A DNA stretch of 45,618 nucleotides. Source: Chara braunii (lineage: Eukaryota; Streptophyta; Charophyceae; Charales; Characeae). Shown piece after piece: positions 32,351 to 41,879 of this stretch. Position 1 is the first letter of the stretch. Every line of letters begins with the position of its first letter. The notes below the pieces were generated by a model that was not told the DNA's origin, made no database searches, and saw only the letters and a program-made list of their open reading frames with translations. A program made the translations under genes and the position numbers. The stretch spans positions 1,246,128 to 1,291,745 of the forward strand of contig BFEA01000417.1 of NCBI GenBank assembly GCA_003427395.1, read 5' to 3'.

Positions 32351-33689
32351 GTCTTCGCTTCCATCCGAGCCGACTTTCGCGCCGTTTGGGCCACGCTGTG
32401 CTAATCGGGGTGACTTCGACACGAGGAAGACGAAGGGCCTTCTCTACTCACCACCTTTTCAAACGCTGTTCTTAGCTCAAAAAAAAATTCAATCGCTGCG
32501 TACACCGTGAGCATTCCCGCCCTTCAAACGGGCATGTATCCCCCGCACACACTCTGAACGCTCCAACCTTTCCCGAACAGGCGCGCGGTCACTCGCCTTG
32601 CATGTCTCACTCCCATTACGAACTGAGCTGGGCTGTGTACGGCGCGCGCCAAGCACGCTCCCGTCACTCACACCAACCGGGCCGTCTGGGTAGTGCCGGA
32701 GGTGGGCGGAGTACACCTGGCGTGTCAGACCGAATGCCCCCTTCTCTCGCTGCCTGCGTCGTGCTTATCCCCCGTCCCCCTCGTCAATCGGGCCTTCTGA
32801 ACTCTGCGCAGAGTGCCAGAGGTGGGCGGGGTACACCAGGCACCCTTCCCTGTTCTCCCCAGTCCGAATGTGTCCCTTTGCATTCCGCAATCCCTGATTA
32901 TATCCTTGCAGCACCACTGGCCGTTGGAGGACCACTAGCACAATCAACTTCTTGCAATAGGAGGCCCGGTACCAGGGCTGCAGAACCACACCAGCCGTGC
33001 CCCCTCCTTCACAATAATTGGCCCGGTACCAGGGGCCGTAGCCTCGCTAGACCAGTCGCAGTACCAGGATATCATACCCTAGACCACCAAAGTCTCAACC
33101 ATAAGTCAGTGCCGCTGGTTCGGGCAAATCCAGCGAATACTGTACCAAATCACCATTGGATCAGATTGCTATACGCCGCTGCGATGCCATGAAAGAGTCG
33201 GACCCGTATTTATGACATGCGCGATGGTACTGGATCACCATGAGTCTAAAAAAAACCGGGCCAGTGACCGTACCAGAGCCAAGAATCCCGAATCTGTAGT
33301 TACGCCATCCTTGCGTTACCATGCCAGTGCTGAACCTGTTCCAAGCCCGGCTGCCGCAACAAACCAACGTAGAAAACATGAGATGCCACCCCGAACCGAT
33401 GTGTTACGGCTGACTTAAAAAGACCCGAACCAGCGCATCAACTCCAGCTGAAAGGTCGTACCGTACCGGTCTCAGAAATGTCGAACCTGAGGTCACGCCA
33501 ACCTTGTGTCCCCATACCAGTGCCAAACCTGAAATGATCATTCAGAGTCGCTGTAACCCGTACCGTGCCAATACCGAACCAAATCCAAACCAGAGGCCAC
33601 ACCGAAGCAATGAAGCCGAGCCGCACAACCGAGGTAACATGGGGCAACACCACACCGTCCATCCAATCCGCACTCACTCATAACACACA
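32351..33689. other. Non-coding region with diverged tandem repeats
   Basis: Repeated phrases include gtgccRgaggtgggcggRgtacacc at about 32692 and 32813 (121 bp apart), and ggcccggtaccaggg at about 32964 and 33019. A 180-190 bp unit (tacgccatccttgcg...ccagtgctgaacctg versus cacgccaaccttgtg...ccagtgccaaacctg) lies near 33300 and 33490. No gene is recognised. Confidence 0.5.
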
Positions 33690-33990
33690 GGTTGCGGCGA
33701 GGCTGGGGATCAGGCATATCAGGTAACACATCATCAATCAAATGAACCCCATGCACCAAATGCCTATCCAAACCCAGAGATGACAGGAAAAGAAATTCAG
33801 AAAAAATGCACAGCATACAAGCGACCGCTGGGCTGGAAGGCTTGCCCATTGGAATCCCAGAGATAAAGGTATGCCTGAGATCAAAACACAAAAAATCACG
33901 GATGGCATCGAACTCGGCTCGCTGCCATCCTTCCTCATTTCTTCCTCGTAATAGCTTCACCCCTTTACCTCTTTTTTTGACCATGGAAAC
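33690..33990 (-). pseudogene. Divergent reverse transcriptase fragment (Penelope-like or related)
   Basis: The minus-strand frame from 33984 encodes KKRGKGVKLLRGRN, then FISGIPMGKPSSPAVACMLC, about 10 residues, SSLGLDRHLVHGVHLIDDVL. The IPMG(K/S)PxSP block is RT motif B and the LIDD block (near 33735-33724) is motif C. This differs from both the LINE (RQGDPL) and gypsy (NAPATFQ) types in the window. IPMGxPLSP-type motifs are typical of Penelope-like RTs and relatives. Motif A and the endonuclease are not seen. The coding trace fades near 33690. Confidence 0.55.
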
Positions 33991-34002
33991 ATAAAAATCA
34001 GT

Positions 34003-34056
34003 GACTGGCCTCTACAACACCATGGAAATTAAAAAAAAAGATAAAAAAAGAAAGGC
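34003..34056 (+). mobile_element. Trace of a LINE 3' end
   Basis: TGGCCTCTACAACACC (about 34006-34021) followed by an A-rich run (34029-34056) matches the last bases before poly(A) of the minus-strand insertion at 24211-24270. Only about 16 bp plus the A-rich part are shared, so the call is weak. Confidence 0.35.
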
Positions 34057-34545
34057 TCGGAAGTAGTGGTGGTTTAGCGGCCGCAAGCAGGTCTAGCTTT
34101 CCCCTTTCCGATGTTCCCGTCACACTGTGGGGAGCAGCACCTGCCAGCAAGTAGGACCTACATCACTTTGGGCCTTGCCACACCACTCACATAATGCAAA
34201 CAAATGGGAGTGCATCTTCCTGCGGAAGGTGGGTGGATAGATGTTTTCTGGGCAACTTGTGCAGGAACATTCACTCACTTTTTTTTTTTTTTCATGAGTG
34301 GTGTGGAAAGGCCAAAACGTTGTTCACATGCACAAGTTCGCAGAGACCTGGAGGGAGGTCCCACCAGCAACAGCCTAGGATAAAGAATAGTTTGTGTAGC
34401 AGAGGAGCAACCTGCCCTGCAATGACCTGTGATCCACTGTCAGTGTTTTACACGTATAACCTGAAAAAAGAAGAGTTTTTTTTTTTGTTTTTTCAACTAC
34501 ACTATGTTCTTCTCTCAAATTCTCTTTTCGCCTTTCACTACCTTC

Positions 34546-34645
34546 CTACCACTACTCCTAAGACTATATAGACAGGACTCCTGCATGCATAGGGCCTACC
34601 ACTACTCCTAAGACTATATAGACAGGACCCCTGCATGCATAGGGC
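34546..34645. repeat. 50-bp tandem duplication
   Basis: Unit 1 is 34546-34595 and unit 2 is 34596-34645, identical except for one T/C difference. The unit contains ctatatagacagg and gcatgcat. It looks recent. Confidence 0.95.
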
Positions 34646-35020
34646 CTCACAAACGAGGTAATTCATGTTGCGCCCCGCCCCAACAGCGGTAGTCGGAGAT
34701 GGGATGGGGCCGCCGGTGGGGTCCGGCTAACACAAAGACCGAACATTTTGCCAGTAGCTGCACCTCCCTTTCTCGATGAAAGAGATTTCAGCTCTCCCTT
34801 AACACTGGAAAAAAAAAGAAAAAAAAAAAAAAACCCACTGGGCATGCCCGTGCAAAGAGAGCATCCTGCCAAAATTTGCTCTATTTCATGGACATATGCC
34901 CAACCCCAATGAGAGGTGGGTTTCGGCATAAGCCTATGGCTAGACGATTTTCAGTACTTTTCCTATTTTTGTGCAAGCATCTCAGTGGGTGAAGCACTGT
35001 TGACACTGCTGACAGAAGAC
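34646..35020. other. Region with A-rich run, no gene recognised
   Basis: An A-rich run at 34809-34833 (one G) may be the tail of a + strand retroposon. I find no target duplication. Nothing else is recognised. Confidence 0.35.
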
Positions 35021-35643
35021 TCCTGCTCTCTCAATATATCCACACATTCTTGTGGTATAGCTTCTCTGAGTTGTTGCAGGTGTATTTGTCGGTGCCACAG
35101 TCCTGTTAGCAGAGGTGCCAGCTCAGAAAACGGTTTCCAGTTCGCAGCATGGATGTCCCAGATGTCATTAAGCGTTCCAATGTCCCTTGATAACCATACA
35201 TCCCCAAAGGCTCCAGCCCCAAAACAGGCGAAGGGAAGTTGCTTCGATGAGGCCTCCGACGCTAGTGGCAGAGCGACTGCTCACTCAAGCCTTGTTCTAT
35301 AACCCGGTCATTCTGTCTCAGGAGTGACTTTTCTTGTGTCCTTCGTTGAGACCTTCAATGCTAGTGGCAGAGCGACTGCTCACTCAACCCTCGTTCTATA
35401 ACCCGGTCATTCTGTCTCAGGCGGGACTTCCCTTCGCCTGTTTCGGGGCTGGGGCATTTGGGGATGCATGGTTATCAGGGGGCATTGGAACGCTTAATGA
35501 CATATGGGACATCGATGCTGGGAACTGGAAACCGTTTGCTGAGCTGGCACCTCTGCTAACATGACCGCGGCACCAACGTTTACACCTGCAACAGCTCCGT
35601 GAAGCTATACCACGAGAATGGGTGGATATATTGAGAGCAGGGG
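35021..35643. repeat. 220-bp inverted duplication of LINE sequence around a tandem-repeat spacer
   Basis: The left arm 35021-35240 is the inverted complement of the right arm 35423-35643, with scattered mismatches. The spacer 35241-35422 holds two copies of a roughly 92-bp unit containing gctagtggcagagcgactgc (about 35260 and 35352). The right arm is in the sense LINE frame; the left arm is antisense. Confidence 0.85.
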
Positions 35644-36720
35644 TGGTCCCCGCTAAGGGAATGTGGTACAAGAGACTCGGAGACACTCATCGGGGGCAGA
35701 CTTGGAAGGTGGAGGAGTCTTCTGAAGCAGCAGACGTCCCTACCTTGTGTTGGGACGTGCAAGATGGTTGGGTGTCACAGGGACAAGCTCTAGTTATATC
35801 CGAGCCTCCCATGCCAATACACCCTCAGGACCGGCTTCAGCCTGTCTGTGTTTTGGGGTATGAGGATGACTATTGTGCGTTTCGTCTGTCAATACCTACA
35901 AATGCCTTGCCTGTAGACCCCAGGAATTGGGGATGGGAGCGTCCCCGTCGTAGGACTCAAGTCGTTCCACTTTTTGGCTACACTACTAAGCTGGGATACT
36001 TGCTCACTACACCCCAGGTGGACGTTAACTGGATTGTGGCCAGAAGATGGATGAGAACAAATTGGGTGATTGATTCTGTGATCAGGTTGGCAGGAGCATT
36101 GCTGGCTTTCTGGAAAGTGCTGATGGATCTTGCAGCGGTGAAACATGCCAGTTTGCTTTGGATCGTAATGCACCAGGCACTCCCAGTGGCGATGTGGTGT
36201 GCTCACAGAACGGCAAAAGCAACGCCAGAATGTCAAACATGCCTGGGTACCAGAATGGAGGATCTTCAGCATTCTGCTTTGCATTGCACGATGTCCGGTC
36301 CATTCTGGAACTGGTGGTGTTCAGCTGGAGTGCCTGTACCAGACCCGGCCCTGAGAGGGACAGATGATTTTGTGCTTTTAGGAACTGCAGCGAGATTATC
36401 AGGCAGACTCTCTCATTAGGACTTCGAGGCTAGGGGAAGATTGCTTGAGCCTGGCGTCTGAAGTTCCTGTACAACAAGGCTCGCTCGATTCCGCTTCCAC
36501 CAGGGCTGGGCATGGCAAGCCTTGGTGCCTGCCACTTCTGCTCAGTCCAAGTTGCTCTCGATACTGGTAGGGTAATGATCCTGAGTGCTGGTCACACTGC
36601 GGTAGGATAGTAGCGATAGCAGGTGCGCTAGGAGTATTGACGCGAGGATGGGATGGAAGGCGGCCTCACCTCTCAGGACAAGCATGGCTGTCCTCTGGTC
36701 AGAACTCGCAGTTGTATCTA
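35334..36720 (+). pseudogene. LINE-C: 3' part of a LINE ORF2 plus 3' UTR
   Basis: Frame 35334-35564 contains TLNDIWDIDAGNW, the counterpart of RIKDIWDKDAGDW in LINE-A. A 265-codon frame (35622-36419) follows with VDILRAGVVPAKGMW (counterpart of VRILRRGPRLMEGDW) and LPVDPRNWGW. It ends in a zf-RVT-like region: CQTC, then LQHSALHCTMSGPFWNWW. The 3' UTR (36420-36720) shares about 105 bp with the poly(A)-tailed insert at 24238-24440. The exact 3' end, in 36700-36835, is unclear. LINE-C lies against the truncated end of LINE-D. Confidence 0.75.
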
Positions 36721-37548
36721 TTACAGCCCAATAGAAGAGGCAGGGGCAGGACAAGTGGACAACAGGGGACTGCCAATGCCCCTCGGGGACTCTGGACGCT
36801 CCCTGAAGCCTGACCCTGTTTCGGGAATAAGTTTGAAAATACTTGGCCCATGATTGGGCCGCTTCCTGAAGGTGAGAGTTACTCCACCCATCGTGATGTC
36901 CAACCCCCTATATGGACTGCGGGGAAGCAGATATGCAAATTGTTGAGCACCTCCCTGGTCTTCTGACATAAGGATGAGGTCGATCTGTGACCTGGAACAG
37001 GCCTCCGCGCCCATATTCCTGAAGCAAGAGAACCTCTTTCCCCTTGGGAAGGCTCTCCTGAATGTATCGAATAAACGAAGGGTAGAGCACAACTCTTTTA
37101 TGATTGATTCATCTATTGTTATATACGTCGGGGGAGGGGAGGGAATTCTCCACCTGTCTAACCAGCGGTCTGAGGCCGCCTTAAAGTCTCCTGCAATGAT
37201 TATTGGGAGGCCTGCTGGGATCTGCTGGCGAATGCCCTCAAAAAAAGTCTGCCTCTCCCTTTCCGTATTTGGACCGTATACGCAGGTGATACAGAGCAGT
37301 TCCACCTCTAACATTACTAATCCCGAAACCCACCTCCCTTCCTCCTTATCCACTACCCAATGCACCGGTGTTGCTCGGGAGGATGGTGGGAACCAAACTG
37401 CAACCCCGACGCTGCCTGGCCTCCGGGCATTGGCCCTGAAGGCCTGGTATGGCCATATCAGGTGGTGGGCACGGTGATCATGATGGTCCGGGGTGTCAAG
37501 GTGGGTCCCTTGAATGCAGACCACATCTGGCCATGTTTTCCTAGCCAC
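36721..37548 (-). pseudogene. LINE-D endonuclease domain
   Basis: A 275-codon frame with WPDVVCIQGTHL, VHWVVDKEEGRWVSGL, CVYGPN, IIAGDFKAASDRWLD, SQIDLILMS and a final LDITM. Compared with the AP-endonuclease pattern, the catalytic Glu (QETH) is Gly, the Asn after GDF is Lys and the final His is lost, so it is inactive. The last roughly 40 codons (below 36838) come from other sequence. Where LINE-A has stop 3649, this copy has Trp, which supports a TGG origin for that stop. Confidence 0.85.
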
Positions 37549-37729
37549 GCCTCTGAGTTATTCCCATATCGCCTGCCGTTTGTCTAGCGTGGCCGTTGCC
37601 AGACCATTAACATTAAATGCGTGTAGGTCGAGGTCTGCCTCCCGTAGGCCTTTTCTCCAGGCCAGGTCTTTTCCGTAGATCAGTCGCACTGGTCCGTCAG
37701 CAGAATTACAAGTCCCCCAATGTCTCTCG

Positions 37730-37896
37730 ATTCCTCACAGTCTCTGCCAAGTCACCGAGTCAAGGTCTGTAAGGGTTGTTAGCAGCTGGCTCTTGAGAAT
37801 TCGACACAGACAGATTTGGACTTCCTCCTCAGTCCACACATTGTTAGATTTCACTTTTAGAAGTTGCTTGTCGAGGAGAGCAGTGTACGAGAACCA
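37730..37896 (-). pseudogene. LINE-D ORF2 leader, part 2
   Basis: The minus-strand frame encodes ALLDKQLLKVKSNNVWTEEEVQICLC, matching LINE-A near 3200-3290 (AQLLNLQTAKVEKSDIWTKQDVRKCLC). It continues the reading of part 1 (41034 upwards) exactly if the insertion and one duplication copy are ignored. Confidence 0.8.
37882..37896. repeat. Target-site duplication, left copy
   Basis: gtgtacgagaaccat, identical to 41034-41048 on the other side of the nested element. Confidence 0.95.
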
Positions 37897-39400
37897 TGGG
37901 ATAGGAGTATGGCCGATCCGGTTCCTAGGCGCGCAGCGCTGCCGGGAGCACTGCGCCCGACCAGCATGAGCAGGCCGAATCGGCATCGGGTGCGCGGTAA
38001 CGCAGGGAGAACAAAGGTTGATGGCGGTGCGTGGCAACGGCTGATGGATAGCGATTGGGGTTGATGGGATGTGCACAGTGGCGGTGGTATGAAGACCCAT
38101 GGTGTTCGTCATGCTCACAGGGTGAGGTTGGCGCGTGGTAACGGTTGATGGAAAGCGATCGGGGTTGATGTGATGTGCACAGTGGTGGTGGTATGAGGAC
38201 ACGTGGTGTTAGTCATGTGTGAGTTGGGGGTTGGTTCTTTTCCTTCATCTGGAGCGATAATATGTGGTGGCTGGTCAGTGAGTATGATGGGAGTGTCGGT
38301 TGAAACCTCATCTTTCTGCATCTTGCTATAGCGTGAAACTTGTGACATCGCCAGGAGCAAGAATAATAGGAGTGGGAGATCACGAACGAAAGGGGCAATG
38401 GATGGTGTTAGTGTTGAGGTCTTCTCTCCCTTTTCTTCAACAGGGTGGTAAGTGGATATGGATGGATGCTTGAATCCCCTGTGGCGCCTTGCTAACGGGT
38501 TTGGTGAGGTAGTGCCACACCATCTTTTCAGTTTCTTTCGGGAAATGGAAGATTGCTTTCGAGGTTTTCGGTGCTAGTGTTGCTCAGAGCCTTGGTGCTA
38601 GTAATGAGAGGTGTCCTCCCCTGAAGATGTTGGGGTAGGGTTTGAGGGGGATGTGGTAAGACGGGGGCTGTTGTAGAAGAAGGGAGAGGGATTATTTGAT
38701 GTTGCTCCTATTGTTGCGTGTTGGATTAGTGTTGGATTAGTCCGGAGGGTCATACTTACTGATTACGTTCTCATGTACGTACCACTTCCTGTGATTAGTT
38801 AATCTAGTTTTCAATCCTAATCGAGATTTTAGGTATCACTGCCAATCATCAGTTATTTTTATAGATAGGATTTGCTTTTTTTACGTTCTGAAATATAATT
38901 CTGAAATATCTCATGATTGTTCTAGTCTGAATATAAATCTGAAATAATTTCTGTCGATAGTTTGTCGGATAAATCAACCGAGATTTTTCATAGTATTGGT
39001 TGAAAGTCCTTCTTGGGGCATCTGATGGTATATCTCTATGGTAATTTGCATGTCCGTTAAATTCCTAAAAATTCCCATCGTAGCTTGTCTTTAAACTCTA
39101 GGAAATCGTCTTAATCTTACACGAAGTTGTGGTTGTTTTTCAATTGATCTTCGACCTTGTACTCAGTCCATATTTGTTTCTAGTTTCTGTGCATGTCCGT
39201 TAAATTCCTAAAAATTCCTATAAAATCTTCTTAATCTTACACGAAGTTGTGTCTTCGACCTTGTACTCAGTCCATATTTGTTTCTAGTTTCTGTGGGCAT
39301 TGCGATTTTTTGAGGGTTTTGTTTGAGATGGTCTCAAACAATTGGCTAAAATTCGCTTCTAGAATTTTGTGACGGTTCTGTTGAGCTCTTGGGGATTTGT

Positions 39401-40100
39401 CCAAGATGGAGGGCAAAGGGCATGAGATGATTCTTTGTGAGGACGGAGAGAGGGTTGCATCGGGGCTGTCTGAGGGGTACCGGCTAGGGGAACCTTCATT
39501 AGATTCGATTGGCGTCGGGCAGCTTTGGTTGTCGGATGGGTACCTGCTGATGAGGGTTTACTCTGGTGCAATTGACCTCGGGCAGGCTGGCTCACTCCCT
39601 CGGAGATGGAGACTGGAATTTCCGAGGGGGCAGAAGATTGCAGGATGAGGATTGTGTCAGGCTCTTGCTGAGGACATGATCTTTCAAACTCTTTACTAGG
39701 ATGGAGTTGGGGAGGTGAAAGGGGGACAGGCGAGTGGAGGTTCTGTTGGGTTTCGGGGGTTCTGTTCAAGGTGGAGGGCAATGGGCACGAGATGGCTCTT
39801 TGTGAGGACGGAGAGAGGGTTGAATCACGTTGCCTGAGGGGTACCGGTTGGGGGATCTTTCATTAGATGCGATTGGCATCGGGCAACTTTAGTTGCCGGA
39901 TGGGTACCGCGTGATGAGGGATCATCTTGGCGCGATTGGCCTCAGGCAGCGCTGGCTTACCCTCTCGAAGACGGGGACTGGAATCTCCGAGGGGGCAGGA
40001 GATTACAGGATGAGGATTGTGTCTGGCTCGTGATGAGGATATGGTCTTTCGAACCCTTTACTAGGACGAAGTTGGGGAGGGTGAAGGGGGTTCGGATGAG
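39401..40100. repeat. Two roughly 365-bp tandem units in the nested element
   Basis: Unit 1 starts at about 39401 and unit 2 at about 39766. Shared phrases include tttgtgaggacggagagagg, ctgaggggtaccgg, gatgggtacc and ccgagggggcag. An open frame in unit 1 (39397-39648) is broken in unit 2, so it is unlikely to be a gene. Confidence 0.85.
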
Positions 40101-40892
40101 GGTGGTTGAGAACGGATGCAATTGGCATTGAGCGGAGTCTCGATGGGTACTCGGCCGTGGTCAACTGACCTCATTAGAACGTACCCGGGACCTCCCTTTC
40201 GATGACGAAGACAGAACTGTTGCACTTGTTGGGTCTTCCGGGACCTCCCTTTCGATGACAAAGACAGAAATGTTGCACTTGCTGGTCTTGGGGACCATAG
40301 TCCATCATCTGTTCACTTAAGGTCTCTTAACTTTTTCAATCTGTCTTTGGAAAAAGGATGGTGGGGTATTACGTGTCCTACTAGTGAGTGGGCTAGCTGG
40401 TAGGATGGGAATAGAGCACGGCGGCAGCAGAGATGGTGGCTCTGCTGCAGTAAGTCTTGCTGGAGTGGGGAGCAGGGGATTGATTGGGGGGTCTGACTTT
40501 TTTATGAAAAAAAAGAGCTCTTAGGAACCTCAAATAGCGAATACAGCGAGTAGGAGAAGATGGTGGGTTATCACGCGTCCTACCAGTGAGGGGGCTAGCT
40601 GGCAGGATGGGAGTATGGTATAGCAGCAGCAGAGATGGTGGCTCCGCTGCAGTCAGTCTTGCCGGAGTGAGGTAAAGTGGATTGATGGGGGGTTGATGAG
40701 GGTTCTTCTGAGTCTTTCTGAAATCTGGTTAAATCATGAAGATTGTTGTAGATATGTCTAAAGCTGCTCCAATATTTCTGAGCCAAAGCCGGGTAATGGC
40801 CCCGATATCTTAATTTTCAAAATACCATTCTTAGGCCAATTGGATTTCTCTAGTAGGTTTTTAGTGATGAATCTTCCGAATGCATTCGTTAT

Positions 40893-41003
40893 GGGACGCT
40901 GGGCCCGGTTCCCAGTTTGTGCCAATTTGTGAGGTAATGGTTGTATCTATGGGACGCTGGACCCGGTTTCCAGCAGGTGTTGCTCCCCACCAATAGATGG
41001 AGC
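40893..41003 (+). promoter_or_regulatory. LINE-type 3' tail hairpins (one extra copy plus the terminal pair)
   Basis: The terminal pair is GCTGGA/TCCAGC (40956-40974) and GCTCC/GGAGC (40982-41003), followed by poly(A). About 57 bp upstream, an extra copy of the first hairpin (CTGGG 40899-40903 with CCCAG 40911-40915) has a compensatory A-to-G and T-to-C change, which keeps the stem paired. That supports selection on RNA structure. Confidence 0.8.
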
Positions 41004-41033
41004 TGTTTTGTAAAAAAAAAAAAAAAAAAAAAA

Positions 41034-41048
41034 GTGTACGAGAACCAT
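41034..41048. repeat. Target-site duplication, right copy
   Basis: gtgtacgagaaccat directly after A22, identical to 37882-37896. Confidence 0.95.
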
Positions 41049-41340
41049 CTGAGGTCTGCCTCCCGAGCGAGATCCATCAACAACAGTACTTCCCACTGGG
41101 CCCTTGTTGTGTTGGTGCTTAACAACTTTTCTTGCGCTCCTGAAATGAATGTCTTTTGGATGTGGATGTTGATTTCCTCCGCTAGCAAAGAATCTTTCAT
41201 GTGTGCAGGCGGACTGGCAATAAGGGGGTCCGAGCCCGTCAAAGTTACCCCCCCCATATTTTTCCTGGATTAGGGGTACAATTAAGCCCAATTCCCACCT
41301 TCCTTTCTTCTCCCGAAGCGGTAACATCAGCACCCCGTTA
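41034..41340 (-). pseudogene. LINE-D ORF1 end and ORF2 leader, part 1
   Basis: The frame 41333 downwards has LPLREKKGRWELGLIVP, matching the ORF1 end of LINE-A (ISVRKKNEKWEVGLSPV). The frame 41257 downwards has EEINIHIQKTFISG...EADLRWFSYT, matching LINE-A near 3055-3190, and is then cut by the nested element's A tail. Confidence 0.75.
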
Positions 41341-41879
41341 AGAGCAGGGACTTCCTAGAATCTCCCCTGTTCTAGCCCGTGTCTTAGTTTACCGCGCTTG
41401 TCTCTCAATTGTTCGGGTGAGGGTTCTCCCATCGGGTTCGGGTCCCGCTCTCCATCCTCGCAGCTGGTCCTGGAGCCATCTCAGGTCCCACTTGGGTTCC
41501 CTTCTACCCGCATCGTGCCTCTAGTGGGAGGTGATTTTTTGGGTAGCCGGGAATCAAAAGACAGTGGATCAGTGCCCTCGTTCCCCTCCCTGTCTCGCTG
41601 AGTGCTCAAAGGGGGTTCTTGAGATTTTGTGCCTCCGGATGGTAAGTCGTGTTGTGCGCCCAGGCGTGCTTCATCTTGAGGGGTATCTCATTGTTGGGTC
41701 AGTGGCACTATGTCCTGGGACAGATGTTGGTTCTCAGTGGGCGGGGCTGGTGGGTAGAACCGCTTGTTTACAACATAATACACCTTCTGCAGACTTTCCG
41801 GCCACTGGTGGCCCTGTGGTGGACCATTCTCTAGTGCTGCGCGCAGAGTGTCGCTCCCTTCTAACATCGGAACAAGCTC
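41341..41879 (-). pseudogene. LINE-D ORF1 region, poorly conserved
   Basis: This corresponds by position to LINE-A 2540-2880, the Pro-rich acidic segment. No clear motif is found and the frames are short. Confidence 0.4.

Larger units (their letters stand above)
37897..41033 (+). mobile_element. Nested non-autonomous retroposon built of tandem repeats, with LINE 3' tail
   Basis: The 3137-bp insert is flanked by a perfect 15-bp duplication and ends in A22 (41012-41033), so it was inserted by target-primed reverse transcription on the + strand. The body has no recognised protein. It is mostly tandem repeats: about 105 bp twice near 38023-38218, about 145/100 bp near 39048-39294, about 365 bp twice (39401-40100), about 54 bp twice (40190-40290) and about 182 bp twice (40380-40690). 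Its last about 55 bp before poly(A) match the LINE-A 3' tail, so a LINE probably moved it in trans. Confidence 0.85.

Noticed and set aside
34271-34306. Hairpin CACTCA/TGAGTG around a T run as a terminator
   Set aside because: Isolated in non-coding eukaryotic repeat sequence; no transcript unit to terminate.
39397-39648. 83-codon gene in the nested element
   Set aside because: It falls in a 365-bp tandem unit, the second unit breaks the frame, and no domain is seen.
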